The notes under the pieces: model-generated
What the model was told of the DNA's origin: nothing
Database searches by the model: none
What the model saw: the letters and a program-made list of their open reading frames with translations, nothing else
In this document: positions 28,201 to 36,054 of the stretch, piece by piece
Layout of the letters: each line of letters opens with the position of its first letter
How positions within the stretch are numbered: the stretch's first letter is position 1
Made by a program: the position numbers and the translations under genes
Assembly (NCBI GenBank): GCA_022820825.1
Contig: JAJEEU010000097.1
Location: 18,200 to 82,199 of the forward strand
Direction: 5' to 3'
Length of the DNA: 64,000 nt
From: Vicinamibacteria bacterium
GTDB taxonomy: Bacteria > Acidobacteriota > Vicinamibacteria > Vicinamibacterales > UBA8438

Positions 28201-28294
28201 TCGCCTGTCCGTGCGCCGCGCCGGGCGCGAGCAGCAGGCAGGCTGCGGCCGCCAGAAATAGTGCACAAGTAGATCGTCCGCCGGACATGTTCAT
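25223..28294 (-). CDS. TonB-dependent receptor with carboxypeptidase-regulatory-like domain
   Basis: 1023 aa from the ATG at 28294, after GAGGAG; longer upstream reading is not needed. Signal peptide ends GAAHGQ. The regulatory domain (AIGGTVTDTTGGVLPGVTV, FTLPGFSTVVREGVDL) is followed by a VTVTQASPLIDVQSV linker, a plug (ARSYDAMALLVPAMNV; IDGMDVNQ) and a barrel ending LTMQLNF. It is strongly similar along its whole length to the receptor at 29059; the two flank a GNAT gene, indicating tandem duplication. Operon with the alpha/beta hydrolase. The duplicated copy may have diverged in ligand specificity. Confidence 0.88.
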   Translation of the reverse strand: MNMSGGRSTCALFLAAAACLLLAPGAAHGQAIGGTVTDTTGGVLPGVTVEARSPALIEQVRTAVTDGNGQYLIVALETGAYSVTFTLPGFSTVVREGVDLSGGFTANVDVELPVGALEETVTVTQASPLIDVQSVEQRETMDREVYEVLPTARSYDAMALLVPAMNVQGGPTTSVSADTGGITGGGSNRISIHGSRDADAIVAIDGMDVNQVAFDGSPAGGSTSDTPMAEFVYDYSGSSAEVETGGVRLNMIPKEGSNTFSGGLFADMAHSSWLADNINQELVDRGIQGGFDGGTTLDQAWSFAPSIGGPIARDRLWFFATYTFRRAAQFPAGLFINEDTSGTLYMPSPADKARTNTDRHEATLRLTWQASDKDKVQAFWRHSPNNRSPNLVGSALDPIFISPEAGSEIDSGTFTYQASWVRPQTNRVLFEAAVSMQPNFTDLFPLDAETQLARGNPNFFDARTDLYGSYEASTSDMVRNMGFFFGGTGVHFSTRNTSIRGSMSYVTGSHNLKVGIQSTHKWQNESYQSNNGWTNQITFFGGPVQARFHARPNETNQLNNIGVYAQDQWTIDRVTLNLGVRFDYFEGSYPDQATEAMTWAPTPRTFSGATVASWKDLQPRLGVVYDVTGDGRTALKASASRYGERDAIALAGEVNPVANNVLMSRTWLDGRVCLNPAVCIPGDGLVQGNPLLPYPNGEILSFNPTPGFASPAITDRFDPDYAFGWGKKEANWMFSGSLQHELTTGVSVDVGYFRRAYVNLSAVDNQAVSAGDWDQWVFMVPEDPRLPDGGGYPLTLVDLNPAALSVPQNVTGNADAFGGRMESWHGVDLNFNARVEGVLFQGGFATGKRTTDACAVNAALPERINQGAGGLTGGGDSVVPVEHCATETPWLHQASLFGSYTFPYDIVFSGTFFTRAGTPRLAVVPVPNAVAEAALGRAPTETSIAVNVIPPGSAYGDRLNQVDLRLAKVLDLGGTANLRASFDLYNVFNANAVARERYTLRNYLQPVGVQLGRLAKLTMQLNF

Positions 28295-28440
28295 GGAGCA
28301 CTCCTCGTGGTGTGGTTTGCGCCCCTCGAATCCGTTGATCACATACGGTTCGACAGGGCGTCGGCGGTGCAAGGATACACCGGCGCCGACTGCAGGCGCG
28401 CTGCGGCCCTCCGTCGCCGCGCGCCGCAGGAGGCTGCAAT
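28295..28440. other. Leader between duplicated receptor and GNAT gene
   Basis: 146 bp upstream of the receptor, downstream of the GNAT gene stop. No terminator-like hairpin with a T-run was seen, so read-through from the GNAT gene is possible. Confidence 0.3.
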
Positions 28441-29049
28441 CTACCGCGGATCGCGAACCATTAGCGTGATGGTCGGCGATGTCCCCACTTGCACCTCCCG
28501 CATCACCTCGAACCCATGGCGCACATAGAACGGAACGTTGCGGGGATTCGCCGATTCCAGGAAGGCCGGGACGCCATCCGCGTCGCACTTCGGAAGCGCG
28601 TGTTTCATCAGCGCGGAGCCGAGACCTTCGTTCTGATGGTGCGGGTCGACGCCGATCGCAAGCAGATACCAATGAGGCGCTTCTGGGTGGAATTTCCCCA
28701 CCGTTTCGAGGGCGGCGAAGACATCGTCGTTGCCGTCTCTGGAAGCCGTCTCTTCGATCATCGCGTCCAACTGCCTGCGTTTCGCCTTGTTGGCTTCGGC
28801 GTCAGCGACCGATTCGGCCGGCGGGAACCAGATGGCGGCCGCGCTGAAACCCTCGACGCAGTGCGCCGAGCGACAGGCGATTGCGTGGCGGATCTGGATG
28901 CGCATCATTGCGGCGAAATGGGTCAGATGATCCCGCGGATCGGGATAGAACAAGCGAATGCAGGGGTCTGTCGCGAAAGCGAGCGTCAAGGGCGCGATCG
29001 CCTGCTCGGCGTCGGCCTCCCCCACGGATTGGACTTTCGGGCGTGTCAT
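28441..29049 (-). CDS. GNAT-family N-acetyltransferase
   Basis: 202 aa, cytoplasmic. The acetyl-CoA-binding motif A is YLLAIGVDPHHQNEGLGSALM, with the Q-x-x-G-x-G pattern, followed by PAFLESANPRNVPFYVRHGFEV (motif B). The N-terminal half (ADAEQAIAPLTLAFATDP, FPPAESV) resembles GNAT proteins acting on small molecules. Substrate unknown. It starts nine bases after the stop of the receptor at 29059 and lies between two similar receptors. Its use of A/T-ending codons is slightly higher than its neighbours', hinting that it came with the duplication or by transfer. Confidence 0.85.
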   Translation of the reverse strand: MTRPKVQSVGEADAEQAIAPLTLAFATDPCIRLFYPDPRDHLTHFAAMMRIQIRHAIACRSAHCVEGFSAAAIWFPPAESVADAEANKAKRRQLDAMIEETASRDGNDDVFAALETVGKFHPEAPHWYLLAIGVDPHHQNEGLGSALMKHALPKCDADGVPAFLESANPRNVPFYVRHGFEVMREVQVGTSPTITLMVRDPR

Positions 29050-29058
29050 CGAACCACC

Positions 29059-32000
29059 TCAGAAGTTTAGCTGCATGGTGAGCTTCATCAGGCGGCCCGG
29101 CTGGACGCCGATCGGCTGGAGATAGTCGCGCAGGGTGTAGCGTTCGCGCGCGACTGCATTCGTGTTGAACACGTTGTAGATGTCGAGGCTGGCGCGGATG
29201 TTCGCTGCGCCGCCAATACCGATGACCTTGGCCAGACGCAGGTCCGTCTGGTTGAGCCGGTCGCCATAGACCGAGCCCGGCGGAATGACGTTGACGTTGA
29301 TCGACGATTCCGTCGGCGGACGTCCCAGCGCCGCCTCGGCGACCGACGTGGGCACGGAGACGACCGCGAAGCGCTGCCGCCCCGCGCGCGAGAAGAATGT
29401 CCCGGACAGGACAATGTCGTACGGGAAGGTATAGGAGCCGAAGATCGATCCCTGGTGGATCCACGGCGTCTCGGTCGCGCAGTGCTCGACGGGCACCACG
29501 CTGTCACCGCCGCCGGTGAGCCCGCCCGCGCCCTGGTTGATCCGTTCGGGCACGGCCTCGTTCACGGCGCAGGCATCGGTCGTCCGCTTGCCGGTCGCAA
29601 AGCCGCCCTGGAACAGCACGTTGTCCAGGCGCGCGCTGAAGTTCAGATCCACCCCGTGCCACGACTCGCTGCGGCCTCCCAGCAGTTCGGCGTTGCGCGT
29701 GACGTTCTGCGCCACGCCGAAAGCGGACGGGTTGAGATCCACGATCGTGAGCGGATAGCCGCCGCCGTTCGGCAGCCGCGGATCCTCGGGCACCATCAGC
29801 GTCCACCGATCCCAGTCCTCGGGGTTGTTCGACTCGTCGTCCACCGCGGCGAGATTGACGTACGCGCGGCGGAAGTAGCCGGCGTCAACGGAGATGCCTG
29901 TGGCCAACTCATGCTGCACGCTGCCCGAGAACTGCCAGTTCGCCTCCTTCGTGCCCCAGCCGAAGGCGTAGTCCGGATCGAAACGGTCGGTGATCGAAGG
30001 GCTGGCGAAGCCGGGAGTGGCGTTGAAATCCAGAATCTCCCCGTTCGGGTAGTTGAGCAGCGGGTTGCCCTGCACGATTCCGTCGCCCCGGACGCAGACG
30101 GAAGGATCCAGGCAGAACAGCCCGTCCAGCCAACGCCGGCTCATCGTGGTGTTGTTGGCCACGGGGTTGATTTGACCGGCGAGCGCGATGGCGTTGCGGT
30201 CGCCGTAGCGCGAGGCCGAGGCCTTGAGGGCCGTGCGCCCGTCGCCGGTCAGGTCGTACACCACGCCCAGCCGGGGCTGGATGTCCTTCCAGATGGCTAC
30301 GGTGTCGCCGGGAAACTGCCGCGGCACCGGCGACCAGGTCATTGGCTCGGTCACCTGGTCCGGATAGGACCCGTTGAAGTAGTCGAAGCGTACGCCCAGG
30401 TTCAGCGTCAGCCTGTCGATGTTCCACTGGTCCTGGGCGAAGACACCGATGTTGGTCAACTGATTGGTCTCGTTGGGCCGCGCGTGAAAGCGCGCCTGCA
30501 CCGGGCGCCCGCGGAACGTAATCTGGTTGGTCCAGTCGTTGCCGCTCTGGTAGCTCTCGTTCTGCCACTTCTGGTTGGACTGTATGCCCACCTTCAGGTT
30601 GTGGCTGCCGGTGACGTACGACATCGACCCGCGCACCGACATGTTGCGTGTCGAGAAGTGAACGCCGGTGCCGCCGAAGAAGAAGCCCATGTTGCGGACC
30701 ATGATGGCATTGGTCGCCTCGTACGAGCCGTGCAGGTCCGGCCGGGCGTCGAACACGTTCTCATTGCCGCGGGCGAGCTGCGTCTCCGCGTCGAGCGGCA
30801 GGAGGTCGCTGCCCGAAGGCTGCAGCGAAACGGCCGCCTCGAACAACACCCGGTTGGTCTGCGGCCGGATCCAACTGAGCTGATACGTGTTGACCGTGCC
30901 GTCGGACTCGCTGCCCGCCTCGGGGGAAATGAAGATGGGGTCGAGCGACGACCCGGAGAGATTCGGCAGGCGATTGTTGTAGTACTGCCGCACGTACGCC
31001 TGCACCTTGTCCTTGCCGGTGGCCTGCCACGTCAGCCGCAGCGACTCTTCGTGGCGGTCGGATCTGTCGACAGCACGTTCGTCCAGGAGCGGCTGGTAGC
31101 TCGTTCCGCTCGTATCCTCGTTCACGAACAATCCCGCCGGCAGCAGGGAAGCGCGCCGGAAGGTGAAGGCCGCGTAGAACCACAGGCGGTCCCGGGCGAT
31201 GGGGCCGCCGACGGACGGCGCAAGGGCCCAGTTCTGGTCGATCCCCAGGCCGCCGTCCATGCCCCCGACGATGCCCAGGTCGACCAGCTCCTGATCGATG
31301 TTGTTGGCGAGCCAGCTCGAGTGGGTCATGTCCCCGTAGAAGCCGCCGCTGAACGAATTGCTCCCCTCGCGCGGGATCATGTTCAAGCGGACGCCGCCCG
31401 TCTCGACGTCCGCGGAGGTGCCCGAATAGTCGTAGACGTATTCCGCAATTCCCGCATCGAACGGGCTGCCCGCCGGCGTTCCCTCGTACGCCACCTGGTT
31501 GATGTCCATGCCGTCGACCTCGACGACCGCATCCGCTTCCCGCGAACCGTGGATCGAGAGCCGGGCGGCGCCGCCGCCGGTGACCCCAGCGCTGTCCGCG
31601 GCTATCGACGTCGTGCGGCCACCCTCGACGTTCATCGCCGGGACGAGCAGCGCCATGGAATCGTACGAGCGCACCGTGGGGAGCGCCTCGAAGACGTCCC
31701 GGTCGAGCGTCTCCCGCCGCTCGACGCTCTGGACGTCGATCAGCGGACTGGCCTCGGTGACGGTGATCGTCTCTTCGAGCGCGCCGACCGGCAGCTCGAT
31801 ATCGATGTTTGCCGTGAATCCCGCGCTCAACTCCACGCCTTCGCGCACGACGGTGCTGAAGCCCGGCAGCGTGAACGTCACGGAATAGACGCCCGCCTCC
31901 AGCGCGACCACCAGGAATTGGCCGTTGCCGTCGCTCACGGCCGTGCGCACCTGCTCGATGAGCGCGGGGCTGCGGGCTTCGACCGTCACGCCCGGCAGCA

Positions 32001-32127
32001 CGGCGCCCGTGGAATCGGCGACCGTGCCGCCGATAGCCTGAGCGCGGGCGATGGCGGGCATTGACAGCAGGCAGGCGGATGCCGCCAGGATGAGTGCAAC
32101 GTTGGGCCGGCGTCCGAAACCAGTCAT
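29059..32127 (-). CDS. TonB-dependent receptor with carboxypeptidase-regulatory-like domain (duplicate)
   Basis: 1022 aa from the ATG at 32127, behind AGGAGG. Signal peptide MTGFGRRPNV...ARAQ. Domains as in the receptor at 25223: AIGGTVADSTGAVLPGVTV, FTLPGFSTVVREGVEL, VTEASPLIDVQSV, plug VRSYDSMALLVPAMNV and VDGMDINQ, barrel ending LTMQLNF. Long stretches are identical between the two, for example RNMGFFFGGTGVHFSTRN and SYVTGSHNLKVGIQS. Differences cluster in barrel loops, as expected for receptors diverging in ligand choice. The GNAT gene and the second receptor follow on the same strand. Confidence 0.88.
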   Translation of the reverse strand: MTGFGRRPNVALILAASACLLSMPAIARAQAIGGTVADSTGAVLPGVTVEARSPALIEQVRTAVSDGNGQFLVVALEAGVYSVTFTLPGFSTVVREGVELSAGFTANIDIELPVGALEETITVTEASPLIDVQSVERRETLDRDVFEALPTVRSYDSMALLVPAMNVEGGRTTSIAADSAGVTGGGAARLSIHGSREADAVVEVDGMDINQVAYEGTPAGSPFDAGIAEYVYDYSGTSADVETGGVRLNMIPREGSNSFSGGFYGDMTHSSWLANNIDQELVDLGIVGGMDGGLGIDQNWALAPSVGGPIARDRLWFYAAFTFRRASLLPAGLFVNEDTSGTSYQPLLDERAVDRSDRHEESLRLTWQATGKDKVQAYVRQYYNNRLPNLSGSSLDPIFISPEAGSESDGTVNTYQLSWIRPQTNRVLFEAAVSLQPSGSDLLPLDAETQLARGNENVFDARPDLHGSYEATNAIMVRNMGFFFGGTGVHFSTRNMSVRGSMSYVTGSHNLKVGIQSNQKWQNESYQSGNDWTNQITFRGRPVQARFHARPNETNQLTNIGVFAQDQWNIDRLTLNLGVRFDYFNGSYPDQVTEPMTWSPVPRQFPGDTVAIWKDIQPRLGVVYDLTGDGRTALKASASRYGDRNAIALAGQINPVANNTTMSRRWLDGLFCLDPSVCVRGDGIVQGNPLLNYPNGEILDFNATPGFASPSITDRFDPDYAFGWGTKEANWQFSGSVQHELATGISVDAGYFRRAYVNLAAVDDESNNPEDWDRWTLMVPEDPRLPNGGGYPLTIVDLNPSAFGVAQNVTRNAELLGGRSESWHGVDLNFSARLDNVLFQGGFATGKRTTDACAVNEAVPERINQGAGGLTGGGDSVVPVEHCATETPWIHQGSIFGSYTFPYDIVLSGTFFSRAGRQRFAVVSVPTSVAEAALGRPPTESSINVNVIPPGSVYGDRLNQTDLRLAKVIGIGGAANIRASLDIYNVFNTNAVARERYTLRDYLQPIGVQPGRLMKLTMQLNF

Positions 32128-32171
32128 TACGACCTCCTCGCGGTGCGCTATGGATCCCTTGAAGCACTACC

Positions 32172-32996
32172 TCATCCGCCGCCGTCCTCCGCTGCAACCA
32201 TCAGCGCGGGCGGCGCCTCCACGATGCGGCCGCCCTCTGCAACGCAGCTCGCCTCCCCGGCCTGGACGTCATCCATGCAGCGGTACAAGGGCTGGCCCTT
32301 GAACGCCCACTGCGCGCGCCCGTCATCGCGCGTCACGACCGACCAGTCCCCTGTCGGCACCGCCGCGGCCGGCGCGCCGAGCGGGGTCCACCGGTCGCCG
32401 CAGGCCGGCTCGCAGCCGGCAGGCGCGACGTACAGCGTCAAGCCGCGCGCGTCCGCCAGCGCGATGCCATGGGGTGTCGTCTCGGCCACGATGCCCGGGG
32501 GCGCCCCCGCTACCGCGAACCGCGTCTGCCTGCCGGCAGTCCGCAGGTACGAGCTCCGGCGCCGCCGGCCGTGATCCGGAAACGGATCGACCGTGGCGAA
32601 TTGCCACAGGTCGCCCTGCCCGATGGCCCAGTTGGTTTCCTCTTCCCAGCGGTAGCGGTACAGCGGACGTCCCCTGTAGGCCCACTGGGGCGCGCCGTCG
32701 GGCCGCGGGACCAGCGTCCACTCCCCGAACGGCTGCGCGTCCGCGGACGCCCGGACCGGCGGCCACACGGACACGCAGGCGTCGAAGCAGGTCGAGATTC
32801 CCGGTTCCGTATCGCGCCGCGTCACGTACAGGGTGTAGCCCCCGGCGTCGGCGAACACCGGTCCGACGGGCGTGCTGCCGATAGTGATCTCGGGCGGCGT
32901 CTCCGGCGGCGGCTGTCCCGCCCCGGAGCCGGCCGGCGCAGTCCAACCGGCGGCGAGCGCCGCGACGGCAAGCACGCAGGTTCGGCTTCGCATCAT
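32172..32996 (-). CDS. Exported protein with two 'secreted repeat' (Lipoprotein_15-like) units
   Basis: 274 aa from the ATG at 32996, which begins a signal peptide (MMRSRTCVLAVAALAAGW...GAGQ); a TTG at 33029 would add 11 residues without an RBS. The protein has two copies of the secreted-repeat pattern: GGYTLYVTRRD...CFDACVSVWPPV...WTLVPRPDGAPQWAYRGRPLYRY, and GLTLYVAPAGCEPACGDRWTPLG...WSVVTRDDGRAQWAFKGQPLYRC. Each unit has a cysteine pair likely to form a disulfide. Family function is unknown; such repeats occur in predicted periplasmic lipoproteins. It follows the DUF1552 gene by 34 bases and looks like the last gene of that operon. Confidence 0.75.
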   Translation of the reverse strand: MMRSRTCVLAVAALAAGWTAPAGSGAGQPPPETPPEITIGSTPVGPVFADAGGYTLYVTRRDTEPGISTCFDACVSVWPPVRASADAQPFGEWTLVPRPDGAPQWAYRGRPLYRYRWEEETNWAIGQGDLWQFATVDPFPDHGRRRRSSYLRTAGRQTRFAVAGAPPGIVAETTPHGIALADARGLTLYVAPAGCEPACGDRWTPLGAPAAAVPTGDWSVVTRDDGRAQWAFKGQPLYRCMDDVQAGEASCVAEGGRIVEAPPALMVAAEDGGG

Positions 32997-33030
32997 GAAG
33001 CTCGCGCCGGTCAGCGGCCGGCGCCGCAAG

Positions 33031-34368
33031 TCACAGGACCACTTCGCCCACCGGTCGGCTGGTTTCCATCGAGCCGGCGCCGAAGCGGTCGACCGGCACG
33101 CCCATCACCTGCATCGCGGTCAGGCCGATGCGCGACACCGGGTCCGACTGCCCGATCACGCTCAGGCCCGAGCGCACGCGCCCGCCCGCCAGGCCGGCGA
33201 ACATGATGGGCATGTTCGTGATGTTGTGGTCCTTGGCCAGCTCGGTCTCCGAGTGCGCCACGACCAGCATGCGATCGAGCAGAGTCCCGTCCCCCTCCGG
33301 TGTACCCTCCAGTATCCCGAGGAACGTGCCCCATGCCTTCATGATGTCGGCGACGAACTTCGTCGACTCGGGCTGGTAGCCGAGCTCGGCGTCGATCGCC
33401 TCGTCGTGGGTCAACTGGTGGTGCGACGTCGCGCTGCCGCGCCGCGTCAGCGACGAGGCGCCGTTGTTGAAGCTCACGTTGAATACCTTGGTCTGGTTGC
33501 ACGCCAGCGCCATGGCCAGCAGCCGCACCATCACCTCGTGGTTCTCCGTGACGTCTTCCAGCACGTTCGCCACTTCCTTCTCGCGGGGCGCTTCGGGGAC
33601 CTTGCACGCGACGAGCGGCTCGGGCTTCTGGAGCCGCAGGGCCAACTGGCCCTCGACCTGCCGGACCCCGGTGAAGTACTGGTCCAGCCGCGCGCGGTCC
33701 GCCGCGCCCAGCCGCCGCTCCAGCGCCTTGCGCTGCTCGTTCACGACCGACAGCACGCTCTTGCGCGCCATCGTGGTCGGATCGGGGGTGAATGCGGCCG
33801 CGTTGGGATCCACGAAGCCTTCGCCGAAGAGGCGCTGGTAGAAGCGCGCCGCGTTCGTCTCGACCGGGTTCATCTGCCCCGCGCCCTGGCCGCTCAGCGA
33901 ATTCCGCCGATCGCCGATCCCGGACACGTCGAGCGTGCGGAACCGGGTGTCGCCGCCGATATGGTCGGCGATGATGCTGTCGAACGACTGCGCGGGCAGC
34001 GTGCCGCTGACGCTCGGCGCGACGCCGCTCCGAATCGACGGCCCGCCCGTGGCGTGCGGAAAATTGGGCCGGCCGTCGGTCAGGCAGTCGAAGCCGCCGA
34101 AGATCGTGACCTTGTCCTTGTACGCCGCCATCGGCTCCGTCTCGGGCAAGACCTCCCAATCGGGCCCCGCCGTCGTCGGATGAAAGCGTCCGGGCGTCAC
34201 GCCCAGGCCCCAGAACCACGTGCCGAACCGCACCGGCAGCGGCGCGCCCGCCGCCAGCGCCGTCCCGTTGCCGTTCAGGAAGCAGTCCAGGTACGGCAGC
34301 GATACGGCCACTGTTGCGCCCTGAAACATGCCACGCAGCACGGTTCGCCGGCTGATGCCTGACTTCAT
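33031..34368 (-). CDS. DUF1552 domain protein, Tat-like signal
   Basis: 445 aa. The N-terminus SGISRRTVLRGMFQGATVAVSLPYL is a good Tat-type signal. Body: PVRFGTWFWGLGVTPGRF, KVTIFGGFDCL, FPHATGGPSI, SFDSIIADHIGG, LSGQGAGQMNPVETNAARFYQRLF, ENHEVMVRLLAMALACNQTKVFNV, ATSHHQLTHDEAID, LLDRMLVVAHSETELAKDHNITNMPIMFAG. The His-rich segment (SHHQLTHDE) parallels the other DUF1552 proteins, but overall it is a different subfamily from those at 8065 and 49017. It lies 27 bp after the DUF1592 stop in the same operon. Function unknown. Confidence 0.83.
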   Translation of the reverse strand: MKSGISRRTVLRGMFQGATVAVSLPYLDCFLNGNGTALAAGAPLPVRFGTWFWGLGVTPGRFHPTTAGPDWEVLPETEPMAAYKDKVTIFGGFDCLTDGRPNFPHATGGPSIRSGVAPSVSGTLPAQSFDSIIADHIGGDTRFRTLDVSGIGDRRNSLSGQGAGQMNPVETNAARFYQRLFGEGFVDPNAAAFTPDPTTMARKSVLSVVNEQRKALERRLGAADRARLDQYFTGVRQVEGQLALRLQKPEPLVACKVPEAPREKEVANVLEDVTENHEVMVRLLAMALACNQTKVFNVSFNNGASSLTRRGSATSHHQLTHDEAIDAELGYQPESTKFVADIMKAWGTFLGILEGTPEGDGTLLDRMLVVAHSETELAKDHNITNMPIMFAGLAGGRVRSGLSVIGQSDPVSRIGLTAMQVMGVPVDRFGAGSMETSRPVGEVVL

Positions 34369-34395
34369 CGTCAGTCCTCCCTGTTCCTTCGGATG

Positions 34396-36045
34396 CTAGT
34401 TCGCTCCGTCCTGCCGTGCCCGTCCCACCTGGAAAAAGGCATCGCTCGTGGCGACCGCGCCGAACAACGCGCGCACGCGATACTCTTCCCCCGCGAACCG
34501 TGACGCCATTTCGGCCGCCCAACCGAGGTCGTCGTTGGCGAGCGGCCGCCGCAGCGCGTACTCCGCGACCCGGCGCGCCAGGCAGCGCGGCGCAGCCGGA
34601 TGACGGCTCACCGCCGCGCCGAGCTCCACCGGTCCCGCGATTTCGGTGCCGTCGAGCGTGCCGCTGACGTCGATCGGTGCGCCGTTCTCGGTCGTGCGAT
34701 ACGCGCCGACGCCGTCGAAGTTCTCCAGCGTAAGTCCAATCGGATCCGTGATGCGGTGGCAGCCGGCGCACACCGGGTTCTCGCGGTGCACCGCCAGCCG
34801 GTCGCGCGCGGTGCGCAGCTCCAGGTTTTCCGTTTCCTCCAGCAGCGAAAAGTCGACGTTGGCGGGCGGATCCGGCACCGGCTGGCACAGCAGCAGCTCG
34901 CGCAGCGCCTGCCCGCGCAGCGTCGGCGAGCTGCGGCCGTCATGGGAGAACGCAGCCAGGAAGCTCACCTGCGTCAGCAACCCGGCCCGGCCGCTGCCCT
35001 CCGGCAACTCGTAGCGCACCCACGCGTCCCTGCCCGGGGTCACGGGCAAGCCATACACCTGCCCCAGGGCCCGGGTCATGAAGGTCGTGCGCGACGTGAA
35101 CAGCTCGCGGTAGTCCCGGTTCTCCCGCACGAGCAGGTCCACTATCGTGCGCAGGGTCTGCTCCGGCATTTCCGCCTTCACGTCCCGCACGAACTGCGGA
35201 TACAGGACCGGGTCCTTGGCCAGGTCCTCGATGCGCTCGAACCCCAGCATGTCGGAGAAGAACGTCCGCACCGACGCCTCCAGGCGCGGAGACGCGATCA
35301 TGCGGTCCACCTGCCGCGCCAGACCCTCGGCGGAATGCAGGTCGCCGCGCGCCGCGGCGTCGAGCAGCAGCGCGTCGGGCGTCGTATCCCACAGGAAGAA
35401 GCTCAGGCGCGCCGCCTTCGACCAGCCGTCCAGGCGCACCTCGCCGGGCCGCGCCGGGTCCGGTTCCGTGACGTCGATGTCGAACAGGAAGTGCGGCGAG
35501 ACGAGCATCGTCTCCAGCGACAGCGCGAGGCCGGTGTAGAAGCTCCCGCTCAAGCGGGCGCCTTCTCTGGCGGCCGCGACCTGGCGCTCCAGGTCGGCCG
35601 GCTCCAGCGGACGCCGGAACAGCAGGCGGCCCACCCGCTCCAGGAACGCGCGTGCACACGTGTCGTCCGCACGATCCTCCGCGGTCGGCCGGCAGCCGAC
35701 CAGCGTCGCGCGGTGCGCCTCGTCCACAACCTGCCCGGCGATGGCGCGGGCCATCTGCGTGTACTGCTCGAAGCCGGCCGGCGAGACGGAGATCGCGCTC
35801 ACCGCGGAAGTCTGCAAGCCGTGCGGCAGCCGCACCAGCGGGTCCATGCGTCCGGCCACCTGGATGTCCGGGCCGAAGATGTCCGCGATCGCGTTGCGGT
35901 ACTGCTCCTCGGTCAGGCGCCGCATGGCGGTCGCGTCGTCACCCGCCGGCTGCGCCGCGGCCGCACCCGGCGCCACCGCCAGCCACGCGATGATCCCCGC
36001 GCACAGCGCGTAGCGCCGGTCGGGCCCGACAGCCGGACACCGCAT
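34396..36045 (-). CDS. DUF1592/DUF1588/DUF1585-type protein lacking the N-terminal haem domain
   Basis: 549 aa, much shorter than the 794- and 841-aa relatives here. After the signal peptide (ending AAAAQ) it starts at the LTEEQYRNAIADIFGPD (DUF1587-like) region, with no CxxCH before it. DUF1592 is clear (RRPLEPADLERQ, SLETMLVSPHFLFDIDV, WSKAARLSFFLWDTTPDALL), then DUF1588 with one Cys motif (CAGCHRITDPIGLTLENFDGVG) and DUF1585 (RCLARRVAEYALRRPL). The missing cytochrome domain could be supplied by another protein. Gene order: unknown exported protein, this gene, DUF1552, secreted-repeat protein. Confidence 0.83.
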   Translation of the reverse strand: MRCPAVGPDRRYALCAGIIAWLAVAPGAAAAQPAGDDATAMRRLTEEQYRNAIADIFGPDIQVAGRMDPLVRLPHGLQTSAVSAISVSPAGFEQYTQMARAIAGQVVDEAHRATLVGCRPTAEDRADDTCARAFLERVGRLLFRRPLEPADLERQVAAAREGARLSGSFYTGLALSLETMLVSPHFLFDIDVTEPDPARPGEVRLDGWSKAARLSFFLWDTTPDALLLDAAARGDLHSAEGLARQVDRMIASPRLEASVRTFFSDMLGFERIEDLAKDPVLYPQFVRDVKAEMPEQTLRTIVDLLVRENRDYRELFTSRTTFMTRALGQVYGLPVTPGRDAWVRYELPEGSGRAGLLTQVSFLAAFSHDGRSSPTLRGQALRELLLCQPVPDPPANVDFSLLEETENLELRTARDRLAVHRENPVCAGCHRITDPIGLTLENFDGVGAYRTTENGAPIDVSGTLDGTEIAGPVELGAAVSRHPAAPRCLARRVAEYALRRPLANDDLGWAAEMASRFAGEEYRVRALFGAVATSDAFFQVGRARQDGAN

Positions 36046-36054
36046 CGACGGCTC

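Noticed and set aside
25619..28261. 880-codon plus-strand ORF antisense to a TonB receptor
   Set aside because: A compositional shadow; the same kind of frame appears antisense to the sister receptor (29455-32064), as expected if both reflect codon bias of the real genes.
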